From Pseudomonadota bacterium (GTDB taxonomy: Bacteria; Myxococcota_A; Polyangia; Polyangiales; Polyangiaceae), in the NCBI GenBank assembly GCA_023423895.1, contig JAFAER010000058.1:20184-84183 (forward strand): a stretch of 64,000 bases of DNA, written 5' to 3'. Made by a program: the position numbers and the translations under genes. A model generated the notes under the pieces. It ran no database searches, was not told the DNA's origin, and saw nothing but the letters and a program-made list of their open reading frames with translations. This document shows, piece by piece, positions 18,953 to 27,766 of the stretch (positions within the stretch are counted from its first letter, which is position 1; every line of letters begins with the position of its first letter).

Positions 18953-20575
18953 CTACCGTCGGGTGCGGACGATGCGCGCGAAGGCCTCGCCGGCGGCGCG
19001 GGCGAGCTCCTCGAGTCGGCGTGTGCTGAGCATCGTGTCGCCGAGCTCGTCTGCGACGATGATGACGGCCGTCTTGCCGCTCACGCGGATCGGCACGGCC
19101 GCGACGTCGCGGCTCGGGCTCTGGAGGACGCGAAGAAGCGGCGCGTGGACGTCGTCCTGCCGAATGGGCCCGAGATAGAGATCCTCGCGCACGGCGCGAT
19201 CGAAGATGCTGTTCGAATCCAGTGGGATCAGCACCGACTGGAGCGCGGCGCGGTCGGCGAGCTCGGGAGTCCCCGCCCACCCCAGGTAGCCGCCCTTCTT
19301 CACGACGAAGAGCGCAACCTTCAGCGCCACCATGCGCGCGCCCGTGAGCACGAGCTCGAGGACTTCGTCCCGCGAGCCGGCATTTCGGAGCGCGGCCAGA
19401 ACGCCGTGCATCTCTGCGAAGGGGAGCTGTGGAGCGAACGCCGCGAACCCGGACGCGCCCGGGAGAGGGGGCGGCCCGGGGATGAAGGAACCTGCCGGCT
19501 GACCAGCGGCTGGGAGTGAGACACCGCGTGACGGCGTTCGTTCGACGACATCGCGAAGGTTCGTCGTGTCGATCGCGTAGCCTTCGCCGAGACTGTTTGC
19601 AGCAGGACGGGCAGGCGCCGCCAAACGCTGCGTCCTGTTGCGAGGAGGATGCGGCATTGCCGGGTGCACGGTCTTGCGCGTGAGCGGGATCGGGATCTCC
19701 GACCCGTAGCCGCTCTGCGGAGGATCCGAGGCGGGAGCGCGTCGATGTGTGGTCTCGCGGAGGACGTGGACGGGCGTACCCCACGGTGGTGTTCGGATGC
19801 GTGCCGGGGGCGGCGGATACGGCTGCGGCGGGGGCGGCGGCACGGAGTCGGGCTCGAGGACGAGCCCTGCGCCAGCCGGCGCAGCTTGACCGGCTTCACG
19901 CGCAGAGCCCTCGCGCTGTACCGGCAGCGACCGGGAAAGCTCGGGGAGGGGCGGGGGAACCGTCGCAGGCCTGGCTCCCGCTCGTGCGTCCGTGCGTGCG
20001 GGGAAGCTGTTGGCCCAGCCCTCGCGCGTGTCGATCGCACGCGCGCTGGGCCGCGAGTCGTACAGCTCACCGTCAGCGGCGCGCGCGGCTTCCTGAAAGC
20101 GCGCTGCGAGGGACGGCGCCGGAATCGAGCCGCGATGCTCGGGCGAGGACATCCGGAGCCGCCGCAACGCCTCTTCGAGCGCCGCGAGCGGCGCCCGGAT
20201 GGCGCGGACCGGAGCGCCGAGGTGGAATGCGATCTCGTTCGCGGGATGCGGATCGGAAGGATCGGCAACGACGACGTCGATCGTGTTCGTGATGGCGTCC
20301 CGTCGTACGGGGATCGCCAGGAGGCGAGCGCAGAGACCTTGCGGCAGACGCTCGACCAGCTCCAGGAGCGGGACGACCTGACGGAGAAAGGGCGCCTCGT
20401 TGCTCGCGCGCGCGAGATACCGCGCGAGGACGTCCGGGCTGACGGTTCCGGAGTCGACGAGCGATTGGAGCAGCGGAACGCCCCCGTTCACGGACGCAAA
20501 CAGCGCTTCTGCGACCTTCCGGGGCGGCGCCACCTCTTCGAGAAGAAGCGCCTTCGTCAGCTGGTCGGCTGCCAC
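18953..20575 (-). CDS. MshEN-like domain plus GAF-like domain protein
   Basis: 540 residues. The N-terminus (about 15-150) resembles the GspE/PilB N-terminal (MshEN) fold: GGVPLLQSLVDSGTVSPDVLARYLA, then VVPLLELVERLPQGLCARLLAIPVRRD and VVVADPSDPHPANEIAFHLG. The middle (about 160-385) is a Pro/Arg-rich linker. The C-terminus (about 395-540) has a GAF-like strand/helix pattern (FVVKKGGYLGWAG, AAVPIRVSGKTAVIIVADE). There is no ATPase domain, so it is not a pilus motor. MshEN domains can bind cyclic-di-GMP, so a signalling or assembly adaptor is possible. Starts with GTG at 20575. Confidence 0.75.
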   Translation of the reverse strand: MAADQLTKALLLEEVAPPRKVAEALFASVNGGVPLLQSLVDSGTVSPDVLARYLARASNEAPFLRQVVPLLELVERLPQGLCARLLAIPVRRDAITNTIDVVVADPSDPHPANEIAFHLGAPVRAIRAPLAALEEALRRLRMSSPEHRGSIPAPSLAARFQEAARAADGELYDSRPSARAIDTREGWANSFPARTDARAGARPATVPPPLPELSRSLPVQREGSAREAGQAAPAGAGLVLEPDSVPPPPPQPYPPPPARIRTPPWGTPVHVLRETTHRRAPASDPPQSGYGSEIPIPLTRKTVHPAMPHPPRNRTQRLAAPARPAANSLGEGYAIDTTNLRDVVERTPSRGVSLPAAGQPAGSFIPGPPPLPGASGFAAFAPQLPFAEMHGVLAALRNAGSRDEVLELVLTGARMVALKVALFVVKKGGYLGWAGTPELADRAALQSVLIPLDSNSIFDRAVREDLYLGPIRQDDVHAPLLRVLQSPSRDVAAVPIRVSGKTAVIIVADELGDTMLSTRRLEELARAAGEAFARIVRTRR

Positions 20576-20679
20576 GTGGCCAATCTACCAGCCAAATCGA
20601 AAGAGTGCGCGGCCCGTGATCGCGCTTTTGGACGCGTCGCGGGTCGTCGCTCGGCGGACGGCGGGCGGGGGAAGGCAGG

Positions 20680-20985
20680 TCACTTCTTCTCGAACTGGAA
20701 GACGACCTCGCTCTTCCGAACGAGACCGAGCTGCTCCCGCGCGATCCGCTCGACCGCGGCGGGATTGTCGCGGAGGTCTTTCACTTCGGTCCGGAGCCGC
20801 GCCACATCGCGCCGCAGCTCGGTGTTCTCGGCCTCGACGTCCCGCAGCTCTTTCTCCAGGGCGCGCATGCGCGGCATGCCCTGCGGCTCGAGGACCAGCA
20901 CCGGGACCGCGATGAGCGAGACCGTGAGGACTGCGAGCGGCAGACCACGGAGCCAGGCAGTTTCGGACGCCGAACGATCGGACAC
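20680..20985 (-). CDS. ftsB: Cell-division protein FtsB/DivIC family
   Basis: 101 residues: short cytoplasmic N-terminus, one membrane helix (about 14-33), a coiled coil (about 38-72, MRALEKELRDVEAENTELRR) and the family's C-terminal block DNPAAVERIAREQLGLVRKSEVVFQF. FtsB acts with FtsL and FtsQ in the periplasm to activate septal peptidoglycan synthesis. The length is typical. It lies divergently from gatB with 88 bases between them. Confidence 0.93.
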   Translation of the reverse strand: MSDRSASETAWLRGLPLAVLTVSLIAVPVLVLEPQGMPRMRALEKELRDVEAENTELRRDVARLRTEVKDLRDNPAAVERIAREQLGLVRKSEVVFQFEKK

Positions 20986-21073
20986 GATGGAGCAGCCAGG
21001 CTAATCCGCCGCGCCGCGGATGGAAAAGTTCCGGGACAAACGCCAGCGCGGCCCCTGCTAGGCTAGCCGCGTC

Positions 21074-22570
21074 ATGACCGGAACGTGGGAGGCTGTCATC
21101 GGGCTCGAGGTGCACGCTCAGATGCTGACGCGCACCAAGCTCTTCTGTGCCTGCGCGACATCGTTCGGGGCGCCGCCGAACACGAACGTCTGCCCGACGT
21201 GCCTGGGGCTCCCCGGGGCGTTGCCGGCCCTGAATGCCGAGGCGGTCCGGATGGCCGTGAAGACGGCGCTGGCACTCGGCTGCACGATCCGCGAAACGAG
21301 CCGGTTCGCGCGGAAGAACTACTTCTACCCGGACCTTCCGAAGGGCTACCAGATCAGTCAGTACGACGAGCCGTTCTCGGTCGGGGGCTTCGTCGAGTTC
21401 GAGGTCGGCGCTGACGGCGAAGGGCCGGCGAGCGACCGCGCGAACGCTGCCGGGGACGGAAAGAGTGCCACCGTCACGAAGCGGGCGCGCCTCACGCGCA
21501 TCCACATGGAGGAGGACGCGGGCAAGAACGTCCATGACGTCGGGGGCGCGTCGGTGGTCGATCTCAACCGTGCGGGCACGCCGCTCGTCGAGATCGTCGG
21601 CGAGCCGGATCTCCGCACACCCGCGGAGGCGGCCGGCTACCTCCGCGCGCTCCGGGACGTGCTCGTGTTCCTGGGCGTCAACGACGGCAACCTCGAGGAA
21701 GGCTCGTTCCGCTGCGATGCGAACGTCTCGATCCGTCCGGCGGGCTCCGACAAGCTCGGGACGAGGGTCGAGCTGAAGAACATCAATTCCTTCCGCTTCG
21801 TCGAGAAGGCGCTCGCCGGCGAGATCGCGAGACAGCAGGAGGTCCTCGAGTCCGGCGGACGCGTCGTGCAGGAGACGCGCGGCTGGGACGAGAAGACGAG
21901 CTCGACGTTCTCGCTCCGCAGCAAGGAGACCGCGCAGGACTACCGGTATTTCCCCGAGCCGGATCTCCCGCCGCTTCGTCTCGACGACGCGTTCGTCTCG
22001 ACGCTGCGAGCGTCGCTGCCGGAAGTGCCGCGGGCGAAGCGCGAACGGTTCGTCGCGGAGCTCGGTCTGACGCAATACGCCGCGAGCGTGCTGACGCAAC
22101 ATCCGCGCGTTGCAGCGTTCTTCGAGGAAGCCGCGACGCTCAGCCGGGATGCGGTCACGGTCGCGAACTTCGTCCAGAGCGAGGTCCTCCGGGACGTGAC
22201 GACGCGAGGGACCGACGCCGACTTCCCGGTGACGCCGGGCCAGGTGGTCGAGGTCCTCGAGCTCGTCGCCGACGGGAAGATCAGCGGGAAGCAGGCGAAA
22301 GAGCTGTACGCAAAAACGAAGGGCACGAGCGCATCGCCGAGCGCGCTCGCGTCCGAGCTCGGCATGTCGCAGGTCTCCGACCCGGCGGCGATCGAGGCCG
22401 CGTGCGCCAAGGTCATCGCCGAGAACGCGAAGCAGGCCGAGCAGTATCGTTCCGGCAAGACGGGCGTCTTCGGGTTCTTCGTCGGTCAGGTGATGAAGGC
22501 GACGAAGGGGAGCGCCAATCCCCAGCTCGTGAACGAGACGTTGAAACGCCTCCTCGGTGGCCCTACGTAG
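21074..22570 (+). CDS. gatB: Aspartyl/glutamyl-tRNA amidotransferase subunit B
   Basis: 498 residues, full length. GatB is the kinase/tRNA-binding subunit of GatCAB, which converts Glu-tRNA(Gln) and Asp-tRNA(Asn) to the amide forms. Visible blocks: VIGLEVHAQMLTRTKLFC near the start, CPTCLGLPGALP, ARKNYFYPDLPKGYQISQ, RIHMEEDAGKNVHD, DLNRAGTPLVEIV and ELKNINSFRF. The C-terminal helical YqeY-like domain ends NPQLVNETLKRLL. gatA and gatC are not in this window. The response-regulator/kinase gene begins at or just after the stop. Confidence 0.97.
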   Translation: MTGTWEAVIGLEVHAQMLTRTKLFCACATSFGAPPNTNVCPTCLGLPGALPALNAEAVRMAVKTALALGCTIRETSRFARKNYFYPDLPKGYQISQYDEPFSVGGFVEFEVGADGEGPASDRANAAGDGKSATVTKRARLTRIHMEEDAGKNVHDVGGASVVDLNRAGTPLVEIVGEPDLRTPAEAAGYLRALRDVLVFLGVNDGNLEEGSFRCDANVSIRPAGSDKLGTRVELKNINSFRFVEKALAGEIARQQEVLESGGRVVQETRGWDEKTSSTFSLRSKETAQDYRYFPEPDLPPLRLDDAFVSTLRASLPEVPRAKRERFVAELGLTQYAASVLTQHPRVAAFFEEAATLSRDAVTVANFVQSEVLRDVTTRGTDADFPVTPGQVVEVLELVADGKISGKQAKELYAKTKGTSASPSALASELGMSQVSDPAAIEAACAKVIAENAKQAEQYRSGKTGVFGFFVGQVMKATKGSANPQLVNETLKRLLGGPT

Positions 22571-24086
22571 GCCGCCCGTGCGCAGCTCGTCTCCGCCCCC
22601 GCTCCCGGCGACTCACAACGCGGCCCAGCGCCGTCGTGTCCTGATCGTCGACGACAACACGGAGCTCGTCGACACGCTCAAGGCGGTCATCGCGTCCGGG
22701 ATCCCGGGGATCGCCATCGACACGGCCGTCAGTGGCGCGGCAGCGCTCGTCTCCGCCCAGCGCGGGTTCGACGTTGCGATCGTCGACGTGAAGCTGCCCG
22801 ACATCACGGGCATCGATCTCATCTCGCCCCTTCGCGCGGCATCGCCGTTCTCCGAAGTGCTCCTCCTGACCGGTTTTGCGAGCGTCGATGCGGCCATCGG
22901 CGCGCTCCGGTCCGGAGCGTTTGCCTTCGTGCTGAAGTCGTTCCGTCCGGAAGAGCTGATCTCGACGGTCGAGCAGGCGCTCACCAAGGTGGAGCTGAAG
23001 CGAGAGCGTGAGGAGCTCGAACGGCGCTACCGCGACCTCGTCGAGGTGACCGATGTCCTGGTCGTCGCGCTGAGCGGCACGGACGAGGTCGCGCTCATGA
23101 ACCGGAAGGCGGCGAGTTTCGCCAACACGACGAGCGACCAGGCGCTCGGGCGCTCGATGCTCGACTGCTGGATCCCTCCGGAAGACCACGCCGCGATGCG
23201 GGCCGCGCTCGAGATGACCCGTGGTCTCAGCCGTGCCGCCGAGGTCGAAACCGGGTTCACCGACACGCCGTCGACACCGTCCCAGAAGGGCAAGCGGATC
23301 CGCTGGCACCTGTCGCGCTCGTCCGAATCGGGAGACCTCGTCTACGGGATCGGCATCGACGTCACCGAGCGGCGCGCGCTCGAGAAACGCGCCGCAGACG
23401 CCGAAGCGCTCTCGGCGATGGGCGAGCTCGCAATGAATCTCGCCCACGAGATACGGAACCCGCTCAACGCAGCCGTGCTGCAGCTTCATCTGCTGACGCG
23501 TAACCTCGATCGCATCGAGGCCGACGAGACGACGCGTGACACGCTGAAGAACCGCACGCGCATCGTCGGCGACGAGATCGGCCGCCTCAACCGGCTCCTC
23601 ACCGAGTTCCTCGAGCTCGCGCGCCCGCGCGGCATCGCGCGTGAGCCGGTACACGTCCCGCGCCTTGCCGACGAAGTGCTCGATCTCGAAGAAGAGAGCG
23701 CGAGGGGCAGGGGCGTCACGATCGTCCGCGACCTGCCGGTGGACGGCTGTGTCGCGATCGGTGACCGCGAGAAGCTGAAGCAGGTCATCATCAACCTCGT
23801 CGTCAACGCCCTCGAGGCGATGAAACAAGGCGGAACCCTGACCGCGCATGTTCGGCCCGAAGGCGAGCGCGTGATCTTGTCCATCGAAGACACGGGACCC
23901 GGCATCGCGCCGGAGCACCTGGCCAACGTCTTCGATCCCTTCTTCACGACGAAAGAAGCGGGGACCGGACTAGGCCTCTCCATCGTGCGGAAGATCGTCG
24001 TCGACCAGCACGGAGGCGACGTCGAGATCGAGAGCGAGAGCGGCAAGGGCGCCAAGGTGATCGTGTCGATCCCGACGGGACGCTGA
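22557..24086 (+). CDS. Response regulator-PAS-histidine kinase fusion
   Basis: 509 residues. Receiver domain about 27-145 with acidic pocket VDDN (31-34), phospho-acceptor Asp77 in VDVKLPD and Lys127 in LKSF; PAS-like domain about 155-275; HisKA with His297 in NLAHEIRNPLNA; HATPase with NLVVNALEAM, IEDTGPGIAPEH and GTGLGLSIVR. Receiver-first architecture means it can both accept a phosphate from another kinase and autophosphorylate. No DNA-binding domain. GTG at 22557 overlaps gatB by 14 bases; GTG at 22578 is an equally possible start, with no strong ribosome-binding site for either. Confidence 0.9.
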   Translation: MALRRPPVRSSSPPPLPATHNAAQRRRVLIVDDNTELVDTLKAVIASGIPGIAIDTAVSGAAALVSAQRGFDVAIVDVKLPDITGIDLISPLRAASPFSEVLLLTGFASVDAAIGALRSGAFAFVLKSFRPEELISTVEQALTKVELKREREELERRYRDLVEVTDVLVVALSGTDEVALMNRKAASFANTTSDQALGRSMLDCWIPPEDHAAMRAALEMTRGLSRAAEVETGFTDTPSTPSQKGKRIRWHLSRSSESGDLVYGIGIDVTERRALEKRAADAEALSAMGELAMNLAHEIRNPLNAAVLQLHLLTRNLDRIEADETTRDTLKNRTRIVGDEIGRLNRLLTEFLELARPRGIAREPVHVPRLADEVLDLEEESARGRGVTIVRDLPVDGCVAIGDREKLKQVIINLVVNALEAMKQGGTLTAHVRPEGERVILSIEDTGPGIAPEHLANVFDPFFTTKEAGTGLGLSIVRKIVVDQHGGDVEIESESGKGAKVIVSIPTGR

Positions 24087-24132
24087 CCGCCGCCTACGGC
24101 TGGGCCGTTTTCTTGGCCGCTTCGGCGGGTGG

Positions 24133-24801
24133 ATGCATCGTGTGCCTATGAGCATCAGACCAGCGATGGGATGGCTCGCGCTGCTCCTCTTCACGACGGC
24201 AGCGCAGGCCGAGGGGCCGCCGAGTCTGCTGAAGGGGGCGCCGAAGATGTCGTCGACGGCGCCGCTCACCGCAGCGGTGACGCCGAAGACGAAGGCCGCG
24301 CCGACGCCCGTGTCCGCCGTGGCGCCCGCATCGACGCTCACGATCGTGGAGAGCACGGCCAAGCCACACGGCGACTACGAGGCCCAGGCGTATGCAGGCG
24401 TCGCGCTCGACTCGGCCGCAGCAAAGGCGCGAGGGCTCGACGGCGGCCTGGTCTCGATGGTGTTCGAGCACGAGCGCCGGGCTGCGTTCCGCGTCGGACG
24501 CCAGCACATCAAGCGCGTGGTTCGACTGGCGGTGGGGGAGCGAAACGGCGTCGTGCTGGTGCGCACGTCGCTTCCAGCGCGTCCGAAAGACCACATCGAC
24601 GTGCTCGAGACCGACGCCGGCGTCATCCTCGTCGACACCACCGTGCAGAGCTCCGGGATGTTCGTCACGAGTGACGTCTACGTCTTCGCGAAGAACGCGA
24701 CGCTGGATCAGCGGATTGGCGCGCTCGACGACGCACCGGCTCCGGTTCGTGAACGGCTCCGCGAAGCGCTGGTTGCCGCCGAGTGGGCTCCCGTCCGCTG
24801 A
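24133..24801 (+). CDS. Exported protein of unknown function
   Basis: 222 residues with a clear signal peptide (MSIRPAMGWLALLLFTTAAQA then EG); ATG 24148 would give the tighter signal, ATG 24133 the longer form. Residues about 30-75 are an Ala/Pro/Thr-rich linker. The rest has a regular strand pattern (GLVSMVFEHERRAAFRVGR, HIDVLETDAGVILVDTT) but no motif I recognise. Likely periplasmic. It follows the sensor kinase gene by 46 bases on the same strand. Confidence 0.72.
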   Translation: MHRVPMSIRPAMGWLALLLFTTAAQAEGPPSLLKGAPKMSSTAPLTAAVTPKTKAAPTPVSAVAPASTLTIVESTAKPHGDYEAQAYAGVALDSAAAKARGLDGGLVSMVFEHERRAAFRVGRQHIKRVVRLAVGERNGVVLVRTSLPARPKDHIDVLETDAGVILVDTTVQSSGMFVTSDVYVFAKNATLDQRIGALDDAPAPVRERLREALVAAEWAPVR

Positions 24802-24825
24802 GCGGACATCCGAGCCCACGCCGCG

Positions 24826-24864
24826 GCTCGGCCCCGTAGCCCACGAAGTGGGGCCGGGCCGAGC
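24826..24864. terminator. Stem-loop terminator between convergent genes
   Basis: GCTCGGCCC (24826-24834) pairs perfectly with GGGCCGAGC (24856-24864), with a 21-base interior. It lies just after the plus-strand gene ending at 24801 and before the minus-strand gene ending at 24918, so it can serve both; there is no clear T-run. Confidence 0.5.
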
Positions 24865-24917
24865 ACGGCGAAATCAGAGCGACTGCATGCGTGAGACGCT
24901 CTGCAGCGTCGAGGCGC

Positions 24918-25562
24918 TCAGCGGCCCGGGGGCTTGAGCGGAAGGACCGACGACGAGAGCGGCGGCGGCGGGATCTTGCCGCTCGGGCGCGCGTCCGGCG
25001 CGACGCCGTCGCCCGCTTCGATCGACATGAGCGCCATGAAGATGCGGTCCATGCCGAGCTCCAGCGCCGCGTCCTTCTGGAAGAGGTTCGCGATGCGGAC
25101 GAGGCGGAGCGCGGTGGTCTTGCCGAGCTCTGCGGTCTCGCGCTCGAGGAACGCCTCGAACGTGCCGAAGCCCTTCGCCTCGAACAGGCGGCGGGCCTGG
25201 ATGTCCTTGAGCACGATGCCGACGTCGTAGAACCCCTTCGCGAGGTTCTTACGGAAGCCTTTGATCTGCTGCAGGGCGTTGTGCAGATCGGCGATCTTTT
25301 GCTTGATCGCCTCGGCGGACGCCGGCGTGCGGATGGTCGCCCGCGCGCTGCCCGGAAGCGGCGGCTCGGCGGCCCGAGCACGCGCCTCGGCAGCGTGCTT
25401 CGCCGCGTGCCGCGCAGCCCACGGGGCGGCGCCCCGTAGGCCGAGCTTGCGCTTCGGCTCGGCTGCGGACGCGGCCTTCTGCGCAGCAGAAGCCTTCGCC
25501 CCGTTCTTACCAGCGCCCTTGGTCTCGGGCTTCCCCTTTGCAGGCTTCTTGGTGGTGGCCAT
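24918..25562 (-). CDS. Ala/Lys-rich protein with a helical core, unknown function
   Basis: 214 residues starting MATTKKPAKGKPETKG. The first 75 residues are basic and Ala-rich, like a histone-H1-type tail. The core (about 85-190) is helical: IKQKIADLHNALQQIKGFRK, then KGFYDVGIVLKDIQARRLFE, FGTFEAFLERETAELGKTTALRLVRIA. The C-terminus is Pro/Ser-rich. The upstream frame is shadow sequence; ATG 25562 fits the composition change. A nucleoid-associated or DNA-binding role is possible, but no known family is recognised. Confidence 0.7.
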   Translation of the reverse strand: MATTKKPAKGKPETKGAGKNGAKASAAQKAASAAEPKRKLGLRGAAPWAARHAAKHAAEARARAAEPPLPGSARATIRTPASAEAIKQKIADLHNALQQIKGFRKNLAKGFYDVGIVLKDIQARRLFEAKGFGTFEAFLERETAELGKTTALRLVRIANLFQKDAALELGMDRIFMALMSIEAGDGVAPDARPSGKIPPPPLSSSVLPLKPPGR

Positions 25563-25752
25563 CTGTGTTGCGCTCTTGAGTGTCCGCAAGGTCCGCCACC
25601 TATCATTTGTCTGAGCGTTTCGTCCACGAATACTTGTAATGGTTCGGGTTAGGATGGCTGGCACGAGCGCGTCCTCGAGCGTCCTCCGCGGGCGTTTCGA
25701 CCCCCTTTCGAGGCCCGGCCGGCACGGGTTTCCTGCGAGCTTTTGACCTTCC

Positions 25753-26733
25753 ATGGCGATCCTGACCACTCCGACCGACGAGGAGCTCGCGCTCTTCGTT
25801 GCAGCTTACCCCCTCGGAACCCTCGGAACTCTTCGGAAGGCCAAAGGAATCGAGGCCGGCACCGTCAACACGAGTTATGCGCTCGAGCTCGAGGACGGGC
25901 GGCGCTGCTTTCTTCGCATCTACGAGGAGCAGGACGCCGCCGGCGCCGCGCGCGAGGCCCTCGTGCTGACGCACCTCGCGGAGCGAGGCGTCCCGACGCC
26001 AGCGCCGATCCTCGGCCGAGACGGGGCTGCGACGCGGACCATCGCGGGCAAGCCAGCGGCGCTCTTTCCCTGGATCGAGGGCGAGATGCTCTGTCAGCGC
26101 TCGGTGACGCCGGAGGCGGCCGAGACCGTCGGCGCCGCGCTCGCGCGCATCCACCTCGCCGGGCACGCGCCGCGGGCGCGGCTCGACGAAGGGCGGTTCG
26201 ATCCAGCTCATCTTTTGGCGCGGTGCGAGCGCGTGGCTGCCTCCCGCGACGTGGAGGCGCGCCAGCTCGCCGGTGCCCTCCGCAACGCCATGACAGCGAT
26301 CGCTTCGAGCCGCCGGCGTGACGTGCCTCGCGGGTTGATCCACGGCGATCTGTTCCGCGACAACGTGCTGTGGAAGCCCGAGGGACCGGACCGTTGTAGT
26401 AGCATCGCCGCGCTCCTCGACTTCGAGAGCGCGCACGACGGCCCCTTCGCTTACGACCTTGCGGTGACGATCCTCTCTTGGACGTACGGCTCCGAGCTCG
26501 ACACGGATCTGGCGCGAGCCATGGTTCGCGGCTATCGCAGCGTCCGTGAGCTCGAGCGCGGGGATCGCGAGGTGCTCTACGACGAGGCCGTGTTCGCTGC
26601 GCTGAGGTTCACGATCACGCGCATCACCGACGACGCGATCCGTGTCGGAAAGCGCTGGCAGCGGTTCATCGAGCGGCGAGACGCCATCCAGCGGCTCGGC
26701 CCCGCAGGGTGGCTGGAGGCGCTCGGGCTGTGA
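25753..26733 (+). CDS. thrB: Homoserine kinase (ThrB type with APH fold)
   Basis: 326 residues of the aminoglycoside-phosphotransferase fold. GTVNTSYALELEDGRRCFLRIYE near the start is characteristic of the ThrB subgroup; the catalytic loop is LIHGDLFRDNVLW (Asp199, Asn204), followed by ALLDFESAHDGPFAYDLAV, which contains the Mg-binding Asp. It phosphorylates homoserine in threonine synthesis. The next gene starts within its stop codon (GTGA), linking it to three envelope genes that have no obvious relation to threonine. A related APH-fold kinase of other specificity cannot be excluded by eye. Confidence 0.88.
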   Translation: MAILTTPTDEELALFVAAYPLGTLGTLRKAKGIEAGTVNTSYALELEDGRRCFLRIYEEQDAAGAAREALVLTHLAERGVPTPAPILGRDGAATRTIAGKPAALFPWIEGEMLCQRSVTPEAAETVGAALARIHLAGHAPRARLDEGRFDPAHLLARCERVAASRDVEARQLAGALRNAMTAIASSRRRDVPRGLIHGDLFRDNVLWKPEGPDRCSSIAALLDFESAHDGPFAYDLAVTILSWTYGSELDTDLARAMVRGYRSVRELERGDREVLYDEAVFAALRFTITRITDDAIRVGKRWQRFIERRDAIQRLGPAGWLEALGL

Positions 26734-27401
26734 GACGCGGTGCGGCCATCGCCGGCGCATCGTTGCTCGCGGTCGCGCTCGCGACCAACGGTGCGAGCGC
26801 GAGTGCGAGCGCCAGCCCGGAGACGGAGGCCGCGCCGGCTCCGGTTCAGGACGTTCACCAAGCGCCGCCGCCCGATACGAGCCTGGGCTACCGGCAGGCG
26901 AGCCCCCGTCCGACGCTCGGGTGGGCCGTCTTGCAGCTGCTGCCGAGCCCGGAGATCGCGGTCGGCCGGCATCGTCACATCGACGTGAACGGCTCCGTCG
27001 ACGAGAGCCTCTCGACCGCGTTCGGGTTGCGGTGGCAGGTGACGCCGCTGCTCTGGTCGTTCGGCGTTCATCGCAGCCAGTCGCGGTGGCGGTACTTGGT
27101 GGTCGACCCGTTCGCCCGCGTCTCCGGGTCGATCGAGCTCTCGGCCACGGCCGAGTACATCGGCGGGCACGTGGACCGGCTGCTGGTTCGCCCGGGGCTG
27201 CGCGCGTATCTGCCGCTCGCGGAGAAGGGCGAGTACCTCTCGATGTCGCTCGGGACGTCGGTCTACGCGTACGAGGGGCTCCGGGTGGCGTACGACGTCG
27301 GCGTCTACACACTCGCGGGTATCGTCGGCTTTCGGATGACGGTGGCACCTGCGCATGCGCCGCTCGCGGCGATCGCGACGCTCAACCTGCGGTACTTCTG
27401 A
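26730..27401 (+). CDS. Exported protein, probable outer-membrane barrel-like
   Basis: 223 residues from GTG 26730, which overlaps the thrB stop as GTGA and gives a compact signal peptide (MRRGAAIAGASLLAVALATNGASA); an in-frame GTG at 26709 is less likely. The mature part has alternating aromatic/hydrophobic strands (LRWQVTPLLWSFGVH, IELSATAEYIGGHVD, GLRVAYDVGVYTLAGIVGFRM) ending LNLRYF, with a terminal Phe as in outer-membrane beta barrels. The function is unknown. Confidence 0.72.
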   Translation: MRRGAAIAGASLLAVALATNGASASASASPETEAAPAPVQDVHQAPPPDTSLGYRQASPRPTLGWAVLQLLPSPEIAVGRHRHIDVNGSVDESLSTAFGLRWQVTPLLWSFGVHRSQSRWRYLVVDPFARVSGSIELSATAEYIGGHVDRLLVRPGLRAYLPLAEKGEYLSMSLGTSVYAYEGLRVAYDVGVYTLAGIVGFRMTVAPAHAPLAAIATLNLRYF

Positions 27402-27766
27402 TGCGTCGCGCTCTCGGGATCCTCGGCTTGTTCCTCGGCGCGACGGCGGCCTGCGACGACCCGCGCGCATCCGTCGAGATCACCGATGCACGTGCGTTCC
27501 GCGGCGCCGACGGGCGCGTCGTCGTCGACATCGATCTCCGCGCAAACGAAGGCCTCGGCCAGAACGTCGGGATCTACTGCACCCGCGTGACGTTCGCCGG
27601 TCAGGAGAACCCGGCAGAAGTCTGCAGCGCCGATCTGGAAGACGGCGACACGAAGACGGTCCGGCTCGTCTCCGAAGATGACATCGACCCGGGCGCTGCG
27701 ATCACGATCCGTGTGCGGCTCGACCGCGCCCATGTTGGGAGGAGCCTTGCGGCGCCGCCTCGCTGA
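27401..27766 (+). CDS. Small lipoprotein, unknown function
   Basis: 121 residues; ATG shares a base with the previous stop (TGATG). Lipobox LGATAAC places the lipidated Cys at residue 18, followed by Asp-Asp. The short mature domain is strand-rich (ARAFRGADGRVVVDIDLRANEG, then YCTRVTFAG and DTKTVRLVSEDD). It overlaps the start of the following metallo-hydrolase gene by 35 bases. Confidence 0.7.
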   Translation: MRRALGILGLFLGATAACDDPRASVEITDARAFRGADGRVVVDIDLRANEGLGQNVGIYCTRVTFAGQENPAEVCSADLEDGDTKTVRLVSEDDIDPGAAITIRVRLDRAHVGRSLAAPPR

